A stretch of 64,000 nt of DNA from Tenacibaculum sp. SG-28. GTDB lineage: Bacteria; Bacteroidota; Bacteroidia; Flavobacteriales; Flavobacteriaceae. Location of the stretch: positions 229,690 to 293,689 of the forward strand of contig NZ_MQVY01000002.1 in assembly GCF_002954385.1 (NCBI RefSeq), read 5' to 3'. Shown one piece after another: positions 53,581 through 61,660 of this stretch (position 1 is its first letter; the number at the start of each line of letters is the position of its first letter). A program made the translations under genes and the position numbers. A model generated the notes under the pieces. The model was not told where the DNA came from and ran no database searches. It saw only the letters and a program-made list of their open reading frames with translations.

Positions 53581-55365
53581 ATGTTTAATACTAAAGAAAA
53601 TATACATTTTTATTTCTTCTTCATCTTAAGTTGCTTCTCACTGCTGACCTATGCGCAAGAAAACGAGTTAAAGGCAAGCGTAAGTAAAAATAAACTTGGC
53701 ATTAATCAGAGATTTAGAATTCAATTTACGATTAACAAACAAGGTGGTGATAATTTTAAGGCTCCAAATTTTAAAAATGTAAGTGTAATTGGAGGTCCAA
53801 GTCAATCTATAAGCCAATCTTGGATAAACGGTAAACAGACATTTTCGCAATCGTATACCTATATCCTACAACCAAAAAGAAAAGGAGAAATTACCATAGG
53901 GCCAGCCACCATCGAGATGGAGGGTAAAATACTAACTTCGAATACCGTAAAAATACTTGTTTTAGATGCAGTTGAAATACCTAAAAACCCAAACGACCCT
54001 GATTATATCGCCTCGCAAAATATTCACTTAGTTGCCGAAATATCCAAGGGACAACCCTATGTAGGGGAAGGTGTATATGTAGAGTACCGTTTGTATGTTA
54101 GTGAAAACATATCTATTTATGAAAATGGGATAACAGAATCACCGCAATATAATGGCTTCTGGAATCAAGAACTAAATAACCAAGGAGCTTCCGTAAAACA
54201 AGGTACATACAACGGTGAGAAATACCGATATGCTGTTTTACACAAAGCACTCCTCATACCAACTAAATCTGGTAAACTAACCATTGACCCCATGAAAATG
54301 GATATTATTGTAGGTGTGCCAACAGGGAGATCAGACTTTTTTGGAAATATGGTAGAAAGAAGGGTACGTAAAGAATTTTCTTCTGCAAAAAAGGTAATTA
54401 AAGCGAGAGAATTACCGACAGCTAACAAACCCATTGATTTTAGTGGAGCTGTAGGACAATTTTCCTTTGCTGTTGGACTAGATAAAGATGCTTTAAAAGC
54501 AAACGAATCTTCTCAAATTTCGGTTACTGTATCTGGTAAAGGTAACTTAAAGCTATTTGAACTGCCAAAAATTGAAACACCAAAAGAATTGGAAGTATAC
54601 CAACCAGAAAGAAAAGAAAAAGTGAATATTTCCTATGGTGGAATTAGTGGAACAATATCAGACAACTATACTGTGGTTCCAGAATTTAAAGGAAAATATA
54701 AAATTCCTGCAGTGACTTTTTCTTATTTTGATCCAAAAGAAGAAAAGTACAAGACCATAACTTCAGAAGACGTATATGTTGATGTACTAGAAGGGAAAGA
54801 GATTACTGAGAGCACAAATACCACAGATACTGTTATTAAAAAGAAAGACATAGAAGTTAAAGGAACGAACTTTAGGTACATACAAACTGATTCTTCCTTG
54901 GGACCATTGGAGACTGACGATTTTTATAAATCTACATGGTATTTTGTGCTACTACTTTTACCGGTAGTCATCGTACCAATTGTTGTTTTTACACATAGAA
55001 AAAAAGAAGAAAGGAATAAAGATATACTTGGAAATAAAAGAAGAAAAGCAGATCGACTAGCTAAAAAATACTTATCGGTGGCTGCAAAACAATTAGGAGA
55101 TAAAGAACGATTTTACGAATCCCTTGAACGAGCAATGCACAATTATTTGAAAGCAAAACTTAGAGTGGAAACAGCAGACATAAGTAAAGACAAAATTAAA
55201 GCAATGCTTGAGAACAAAGCAATTAGCGAGACCAGTATTACCGAATTAATGGAAGTACTAAATAACTGTGAGTTTGCAAGGTATACTCCAATTGACAATT
55301 TGATGATGCGTCAGGAATTAGAAAAGGCTCAAAAGGTAATAACCCAATTAGACAAACAATTATGA
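53581..55365 (+). CDS. batD: BatD
   Basis: A 594-residue protein with a signal peptide (FFFILSCFSLLTYAQ), several beta-sandwich domains in the periplasm at about residues 25-430 (ELKASVSKNKLGINQRFRIQ, then GGPSQSISQSWINGKQTFSQ), a transmembrane helix near 455-475 (FVLLLLPVVIVPIVVFT) and a basic cytoplasmic tail of about 110 residues. This is the BatD/oxygen-tolerance family architecture and length. It probably recognises envelope partners for the BatA/BatB complex. It lies 60 bases after batC, without a terminator between, and overlaps batE by four bases. Confidence 0.92.
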   Translation: MFNTKENIHFYFFFILSCFSLLTYAQENELKASVSKNKLGINQRFRIQFTINKQGGDNFKAPNFKNVSVIGGPSQSISQSWINGKQTFSQSYTYILQPKRKGEITIGPATIEMEGKILTSNTVKILVLDAVEIPKNPNDPDYIASQNIHLVAEISKGQPYVGEGVYVEYRLYVSENISIYENGITESPQYNGFWNQELNNQGASVKQGTYNGEKYRYAVLHKALLIPTKSGKLTIDPMKMDIIVGVPTGRSDFFGNMVERRVRKEFSSAKKVIKARELPTANKPIDFSGAVGQFSFAVGLDKDALKANESSQISVTVSGKGNLKLFELPKIETPKELEVYQPERKEKVNISYGGISGTISDNYTVVPEFKGKYKIPAVTFSYFDPKEEKYKTITSEDVYVDVLEGKEITESTNTTDTVIKKKDIEVKGTNFRYIQTDSSLGPLETDDFYKSTWYFVLLLLPVVIVPIVVFTHRKKEERNKDILGNKRRKADRLAKKYLSVAAKQLGDKERFYESLERAMHNYLKAKLRVETADISKDKIKAMLENKAISETSITELMEVLNNCEFARYTPIDNLMMRQELEKAQKVITQLDKQL

Positions 55366-56117
55366 TGAAGTATATTATCCTAATAGCATTAGGGATTTCG
55401 AGTATGGCAATTGGACAAGATGTAAACGCCTTGTTTGAAAAAGCAAATCAAGAGTACAAGAACGGTAAATACGAGGATGCACTTTCACTGTATGAAGAAA
55501 TAGAAGCCACAGGTAAAATTTCATCGGCGCTTTATCACAATATTGGAAATTGTCTGTACAAGATGAACAATGTGCCCGGTAGCATTTATAATTTCGAAAC
55601 AGCCTTAGCCATAGACCCTGCAAATGATGATGCAAGAAATAATTTAGAAATTGCAAAAAAACTAACATTAGACAGAATTGAAGAACTGCCAAAAAATATC
55701 TTCCAAAAATTTCATTCGAAATACATTGCTTCAATATCATATAATTCTTGGGCCTATATATGTATTGTTTTATCCATACTTGCAGGGATATTGTTTATCC
55801 TGTATTACTTCGCTGTAAATCCTGCACTAAAGCGATTATATTTTGTGTTGTTTAGCATTAGTGTTCTTTCTCTTTCTGGGACGCTCTACATCACCTCATC
55901 ACAATTTACTAGCCATAAGAATTCTGTATACGCCATCGTATTTGAAAAGGAAACATCCATAAAAAATGAACCAACACGAAATTCTGAAGAAATATTTTTA
56001 CTACATGAAGGAACGAAAGTAAAAATTATAGATACGCTTGACGAATGGAGTAAAATTAAACTTGTAGATGGAAAGATAGGGTGGTTGAAAACTTCAGAAG
56101 TCAAAGTGATTATATAA
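55362..56117 (+). CDS. batE: BatE, TPR and SH3-like membrane protein
   Basis: A 251-residue protein with a signal peptide (IILIALGISSMAIGQ), two tetratricopeptide repeats at about residues 20-95 (NQEYKNGKYEDALSLYEEIE, SALYHNIGNCLYKM), two transmembrane helices near 125-180 and a C-terminal bacterial SH3 domain (NSVYAIVFEKETSIKNEPTR to GKIGWLKTSEV). The start overlaps the batD stop in the ATGA manner, so the two are coupled. It closes the operon. The SH3 domain probably touches peptidoglycan or a partner's peptide in the periplasm. Confidence 0.9.
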   Translation: MMKYIILIALGISSMAIGQDVNALFEKANQEYKNGKYEDALSLYEEIEATGKISSALYHNIGNCLYKMNNVPGSIYNFETALAIDPANDDARNNLEIAKKLTLDRIEELPKNIFQKFHSKYIASISYNSWAYICIVLSILAGILFILYYFAVNPALKRLYFVLFSISVLSLSGTLYITSSQFTSHKNSVYAIVFEKETSIKNEPTRNSEEIFLLHEGTKVKIIDTLDEWSKIKLVDGKIGWLKTSEVKVII

Positions 56118-56173
56118 AATTTTACTTTTTTTAACAAAAAATTATAAAATAATATATATTTTCACAGAAGTTT

Positions 56174-56455
56174 ATGCGAAAATATATAATTATACATTTT
56201 TTAATAACCTCAATTGTTCTTTCAATTGGTATTCCTTCTTATTTAATATTATCTAATATTTCCGAAGATACTACGCATGTATTAGTAGATGCAGATTCGG
56301 AAGAAAATGCCGAAGAATTTGAATTAGAAATAGTACAATTTAAAAATGTATTTCCTTTCTTTAAACAAGTGGAATTCTCAGGAGAAACTATATATGTATT
56401 TCGCTATTTTTCCTCTATAGATGTTACCCTAGAATCACCCCCGCCAGAACTGTGA
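56174..56455 (+). CDS. Small membrane-anchored protein of unknown function
   Basis: The protein has 93 residues with one N-terminal hydrophobic segment (IIIHFLITSIVLSIGIPSYLIL), an acidic stretch (DADSEENAEEFELEIVQ) and a C-terminus SPPPEL with three consecutive prolines. It lies 57 bases after batE and 165 bases before the SulP gene. I recognise no named family. Short proteins with a proline-rich end are frequent in Flavobacteriia, but I cannot assign a role. A weak CGCAG/CTGCG hairpin follows at 56486-56503, so it may end the bat transcript. Confidence 0.6.
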   Translation: MRKYIIIHFLITSIVLSIGIPSYLILSNISEDTTHVLVDADSEENAEEFELEIVQFKNVFPFFKQVEFSGETIYVFRYFSSIDVTLESPPPEL

Positions 56456-56620
56456 GGTATTACAACCTAATTTTTTAGGTCCCATCGCAGTTTTCTATCT
56501 GCGCTTTTCGATTATTGAATAGTTATAATAATTTTTTGAATGACAGTAAAAGCTATTCAAAAGCAAGTATCAAATTTATTTAAAAACAATCAACTTTTGA
56601 GTTGATAAAACTTAATTTAC

Positions 56621-58149
56621 ATGTTTAAGACAATTAAAAATGATTTACCAGCAAGTATAGTGGTATTTTTTGTTGCACTACCCTTATGTCTTGGTATTGC
56701 ATTAGCCAGTGGCGCACCTTTATTTTCAGGATTAATAGCCGGAATCGTCGGTGGTATCGTAGTAGGAGCATTGAGTGGCTCTAATATAGGAGTTAGTGGC
56801 CCTGCAGCAGGATTGGCAGCTATTGTTCTTTCTGCGATAAGTACCTTAGGTGGATATGAAAACTTCTTGGTAGCAGTAGTTATTGGAGGAGTTATTCAAA
56901 TCATACTGGGCGTTGTAAAAGCCGGTGTTATTGGTTATTACTTTCCATCTTCTGTCATAAAAGGAATGTTAACAGGTATTGGTATTATCATTATCATTAA
57001 ACAAGTTCCGGTGTTTTTGGATATGATAAAGCAGCTGGTAGTATTTCTATGGAGACCATTAGTCTTGGATCAACCATTGTTGGGGTAGTAGGTTTAGCGA
57101 TTCTAATTTTATGGGACAGAGTTTTATCCAAAAAAGGTAAAATATTTCAATTGGTACAAGGACCACTAGTTGCAGTAGTGGTTGGAATAGTTTTTTATAT
57201 GATTACTAAAGACAACGAGGCCTTAGCAATAAATGCAAGTCAATTGGTAAATGTACCCGTACCGGATAGCTTAGATTCTTTTTTAGGACAATTTAGTTTT
57301 CCTAACTTCGCAGCAATTGGTAATAAGGATATATGGATTGTTGCTTTTACCATTGCTCTAGTTGCTAGTTTAGAAACACTATTATGTGTAGAGGCAACCG
57401 ATAAAATAGATCCGAACAAAAATGTAACACCGACCAATAGAGAACTACTAGCTCAGGGAACAGGAAATATACTTTCTGGTATGATCGGAGGACTACCAAT
57501 TACACAAGTAATTGTTCGAAGTTCTGCTAATATTCAGTCTGGAGGCCGCAGTAAATTATCTGCAATTATCCATGGGTTTTTACTTTTAATTTCGATAATA
57601 ATAATTCCAAACTTACTAAATAACATTCCGCTTTCAGCCTTAGCTGCAGTACTTTTTATCGTAGGTTATAAATTAGCAAAACCCGCCTTATTTTTTCAAA
57701 TGTATAAATTGGGGTGGAAACAATTCGTTCCGTTTATTGTTACAATTCTCGGAATCGTGTTCGCAGATTTACTAATAGGAATTGGATTGGGATTATTTGT
57801 TGGCATCATCGTTATTTTATACAAAAGCTACCAAAATTCACACTTCTTACACATTGAAGATAAAAGTGATGGCGTTCATAAAATTAAAATGACCCTTGCA
57901 GAAGAAGTAACTTTCTTCAACAAAGGAGCTATACTGAAGGAACTTGATAGTCTTCCAAAGAACACTTACCTAGAATTAGACGTTAGAAAAACAAGATATC
58001 TAGACAATGATATTATTGAAATATTAGAAGATTTTGCCTTTAAGGCAAAAGAGAGAAATATTAATATAAAATTAAATTCGGAAAGGGGAGTTGTAGAAAA
58101 CCCCGAAAGCTTTATCGATTTTTTTAAATTGAGACCAAAGACAGCTTAA
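56621..58149 (+). CDS. SulP-family anion transporter with STAS domain (frameshifted)
   Basis: Inner-membrane anion transporter, about 509 residues when repaired. The first part ([22 protein letters not shown], then [20 protein letters not shown]) is the SulP signature region. The frame breaks after [10 protein letters not shown]. Adding one T to the run at 57014-57018 gives [21 protein letters not shown] and continues through [20 protein letters not shown] to a cytoplasmic STAS domain at about residues 420-500. With a second SulP gene and a carbonic anhydrase downstream, bicarbonate is the favoured substrate over sulfate. The break is most likely a homopolymer error. Confidence 0.88.
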
Positions 58150-58176
58150 CATGAATTGTTTATGGTCATAGTATAC

Positions 58177-58216
58177 AAAAACTGTATTGCTAGCTACGAC
58201 TGACAGTACAGTTTTT
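58177..58216 (+). terminator. Terminator after the first SulP gene
   Basis: AAAAACTGTA pairs perfectly with TACAGTTTTT around a 20-base loop, about 30 bases after the stop. Confidence 0.7.
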
Positions 58217-58532
58217 GTTGATTTATAATGCTTTAAGTTTTATATTGGTAGACACAGTGTTACTCCTAAAGTATAACCTTTATTTATATTGGGTGAACAT
58301 AAAAGTTAATTCGAAGCGAGAATTGGTCCAATGTTTTAAAATTCAGACACTATTTTACATGTATGCATAAAGCTATACCTAGTAATAAAAACGATAAAAG
58401 ACCGCAGCTCGTCCAACACTATAAAAGATACCCATAACTTATTTAAAACGTAATCGAAACGAAAAAACAGAGACTTTACAGAGGTACTCAAAAAAATAGT
58501 AGCCTTTTCTGTTTTTCCCTGTAATAATAAAA
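58217..58532. other. Intergenic stretch without a recognisable feature
   Basis: No reading frame or RNA motif is convincing. On the minus strand a short run near 58240-58290 could encode NKGYTLGVTLCLPI before a stop, reminiscent of a terminal barrel strand, but upstream frames are closed. No exact -7 element is seen before the second SulP gene. Confidence 0.5.
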
Positions 58533-60389
58533 ATGAAACATCTATTCACAAATCTTAAAGGAGATTTATTTGGAGGTATTACTGCTGGAATTGTTGCTTT
58601 ACCATTGGCCTTAGCTTTTGGTGTATCCTCAGGATTAGGGCCTAGTGCTGGTTTATACGGCGCGATATTTATTGCTTTTTTCGCTGCATTATTTGGCGGT
58701 ACTGCCACGCAAATATCGGGTCCTACAGCACCGATGACTGCAGTAAGTATGGTTTTAATTGGCGGTCTGATCGCTAGTAATGATGGCGACGTAGCCAAAG
58801 CATTGCCCGCCATTTTAACGGTTTTTTTATTAGCTGGAATCTTTCAAATAGCCTTAGGTTTATTTGGTCTTGGAAAATACATAAAATACATACCCTATCC
58901 GGTCGTATCTGGATTTATGACTGCCATTGGGATTATTATACTTATCACACAAATACTTCCAGCTGTTGGATATTATGCAAAGGAGGATGCAGAACTCGTA
59001 GCACAATTTAAACCAAAAGCAAAAGAAATAATCCTAACGAAAATTCTAGAAAAGGAGTCCTCAGAAAACGCACTAGTTTTAGAGGATTTTGAGGCAGCTA
59101 TTGAAAAAGGAAAAGTTATAACCAACGAAGAGATTCTCAAGGAAAGTAAAACCTTAGCAAACAAAAAAGCATCAGGAGTAGCAGGAACCCTGAACGTATT
59201 ACCACGAGCATTACAAAATATAAATTGGTTGGAACTACTCTTAGCTATAGGTACGATAGTTATTATTTATGGATTCAAAAAAATCACCACAGCCATACCA
59301 AGCACCCTAGTTGCTTTAGTTGTAATGACTTCAATAGCCTTGCTTTTCAATTTACAATATATCCCTATTGAAGAAATACCTGGAGGGTTTCCAATGCCAA
59401 ACATGAAAATTTTCTCCAGTTTTAGACTAAGCAATATCACACCATATATATTTACAGCTTTGACCTTAGCATTATTAGGAGCCATAGATTCTCTATTGAC
59501 TTCGGTGGTAGCAGATAACATGACCAAAACAAAACACAAGCCAAACAAAGAACTCATAGGACAAGGTATTGGAAATAGTATTACTGCTATTTTTGGAGGG
59601 ATTCCTGGAGCAGGAGCAACCATACGAACCGTAGTAAATATAAATGCGGGAGGAAAGACAAAATTATCGGGTATGATTGCAGGAATTGTATTGTTAATTA
59701 TTCTGCTCGGACTAGGCCCCATAGCCTCTAAAATACCTGCGGCGGTTTTAGCAGGAATCTTGATAACCGTTGGTATTGGAGTTATGGATTACAAAGGATT
59801 AAAAGCCATTCCAAAACTACCGAAAGACCTTAAAATTGGCCCGATTCGCTTTAGTTCTGAGGTGGTTATAATGTTCATAGTTATGGTTCTTTCCACATTC
59901 TGGAATCTCGTTTATGCAGTTGGAATTGGTCTGGTTATTGCCTCTATATTTTCATGAAAAATTGGCGATATGACGGGCGAACAATCTGGAGTTAAACCAC
60001 TCAAAGAAACTGCGTGGGAAGATGAAGCATCATTTCCAGAAGCATTGCTCTCAAAAGTCTTCATTAAACACATTAATGGACCATTGTTTTTTGGGTCTAC
60101 CAGTGATTTTCAGCAATTGATAAAACAAATCCCTGCCACAACAACTACGATTATAATTAGACTAGACAAAATGCAATATATAGATCAATCTGGCTTATAC
60201 GCCCTAGAAGATGTTCTATTAAACTTAAAAAAAGAAAATAAAACCATACTGTTTGTCAATCTGCAAAGACAACCGAGGAATATGATGGAACGAATCGGAA
60301 TCCTCCCAAATCTTGTTGGGGAAGAATTCGTGTTTTCTAATTTCCAAAATTGTTTGCAATGGATACAACAGAATAATGCGTATAATTAA
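58533..60389 (+). CDS. SulP-family transporter with STAS domain, interrupted by an in-frame TGA
   Basis: The membrane part of 474 codons begins MKHLFTNLKGDLFGGITAGI and contains SGPTAPMTAVSMVLIGG and FGGIPGAGATIRTVVNINAGG. It ends at TGA (59955-59957) after GIGLVIASIFS. The STAS domain (GPLFFGSTSDFQQLIKQIPA, QYIDQSGLYALEDVLLNLKK) follows in the same frame from about 59970. Homologues continue as IASxxFMKKIxDxT. The sequence ATTTTCATGAAAAATTGG encodes part of this in another frame, so two nearby indels in the T and A runs (59949-59961) would restore one protein of about 619 residues. A true split into transporter and separate STAS protein is possible but less likely. Bicarbonate is the favoured substrate because carbonic anhydrase follows 18 bases later. 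Confidence 0.85.
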
Positions 60390-60407
60390 TAACCTAAAAC
60401 AATAACG

Positions 60408-61037
60408 ATGAGAAATACAGCGATCTCAAAAGAAGTTCAAAATGCCCTTACTCCGGAGAGTGTATTGGTAGATTTATTAGAAGGAAATGCAAGATACACC
60501 AACAACAATGTATCTTCATCTGAAATTACCGAATTGGTAAAACAAACAACAGGAGGGCAATTCCCTAAGGCAGTTATTTTGTCTTGTATTGATTCTCGAG
60601 TACCCGTGGAAATGGTTTTCGATCAAACTATTGGAGATGTTTTCGTAGCGCGTGTAGCAGGAAATTTTGAAAACACAGATATTTTAGGTAGCATGGAATA
60701 TTCGTGTGCCGTAGCAGGAAGCAAATTAGTTTTTGTGTTAGGACATGAAAGTTGCGGTGCTGTTAAAGCTGCCTGTGATGGTGTTCAATTGGGAAATATA
60801 ACGGCGATGCTAGACAATATTATTCCTGCGGCAAAATTATCAGCAGAACAAGTAGCAGGAGTAACCGATTCTAGCAATAGTGAATTTGTTGCAAAAACAG
60901 TTGAAAACAATGTGAAATTGACCATGGACAGAATTCGTCAAAAAAGTGCTATTTTGAAAGACATGGAAAATAAAGGAGAAATCAAGATTGTAGGCGGTGT
61001 ATATTCTCTAACAACCGGGAAAGTAACCATGCTTTAA
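60408..61037 (+). CDS. Beta-class carbonic anhydrase
   Basis: A 209-residue zinc enzyme that interconverts CO2 and bicarbonate. The zinc ligands are the cysteine in ILSCIDSRVPVE near residue 60 (with the CxDSR aspartate-arginine pair) and HESCGAVKAAC near 115 (HxxC). There is no cleavable signal peptide, so it is probably cytoplasmic. It begins 18 bases after the second SulP gene and is surely in its operon. Together they would pull in bicarbonate for anaplerotic carboxylases, including the acyl-CoA carboxylase encoded at 2.7-6.2 kb. A terminator follows. Confidence 0.95.
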   Translation: MRNTAISKEVQNALTPESVLVDLLEGNARYTNNNVSSSEITELVKQTTGGQFPKAVILSCIDSRVPVEMVFDQTIGDVFVARVAGNFENTDILGSMEYSCAVAGSKLVFVLGHESCGAVKAACDGVQLGNITAMLDNIIPAAKLSAEQVAGVTDSSNSEFVAKTVENNVKLTMDRIRQKSAILKDMENKGEIKIVGGVYSLTTGKVTML

Positions 61038-61056
61038 AGACACTTACTTGGTAAAG

Positions 61057-61088
61057 AAAGCAGTATTCTACTCTAGAATACTGCTTTT
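61057..61088 (+). terminator. Terminator of the SulP-carbonic anhydrase operon
   Basis: AGCAGTATTCTA pairs perfectly with TAGAATACTGCT around a three-base loop and is followed by TTTTT. Confidence 0.9.
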
Positions 61089-61660
61089 TATTTATTCAGA
61101 AATCTTTACCAACTTAAGATTGGTATTTTGGAACATTACCATACTGTATTCAAAAAATTTAACTGCTACAATAAATCTAACCCTACAACGCAACCATACA
61201 TTACGAGTAAAGACAAAAAATATTTGCACTGAACTAATCCGACAAACAAATTGCTTTTGAGTATTAAAATTTTCTTCTTTTAACATCGGAACTTCTTTCT
61301 TTGTTCTTTAGCCATGTAACACTTTCTATTAATTTCTCTACATAATGAAATTGCAATAATTATTTCAAAAAAGGCAAGAAACTCCTGAATTCTTTGGAGT
61401 AATAAAAATAATAGAAATATATTCTAATTACTAAAAGTAGTTGCTACACTCATATAAAATGGAGAGGGCTATTTATCTATACTAAAAGACTCCATCTTGA
61501 GCTACTACAATATGCTATACTTCATTAGACTGCATCATTTAGGCCTACTAAAAATTCAAAGCGTAAAGGCTAAGTAATATAGAAATACACTATTCTATGA
61601 TGCCATGCATCCCTATTTTAAAACTTAATTAAAAAAATAAAACTAGTAACAAAGTTAATT
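61089..61660. other. Long intergenic stretch without a recognisable feature
   Basis: Nearly 600 bases between the convergent carbonic anhydrase and phosphate transporter genes are very AT-rich, with stop codons in all frames. I see no promoter with both elements, no RNA motif and no repeat. Confidence 0.55.

Noticed and set aside
57049-58149. Independent transporter gene starting at 57049
   Set aside because: It begins in the middle of a SulP membrane domain and overlaps the first part in another frame. One missing T explains both pieces as one gene.
58235-58330. Minus-strand segment encoding NKGYTLGVTLCLPI, like the last strand of a barrel protein
   Set aside because: Only about 20 codons are open and the upstream frames contain stops. 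It could be a relic but chance is as likely.
61048-61286. Short reading frames of 64-70 codons after the carbonic anhydrase gene
   Set aside because: They overlap the terminator, have biased composition and no family resemblance.
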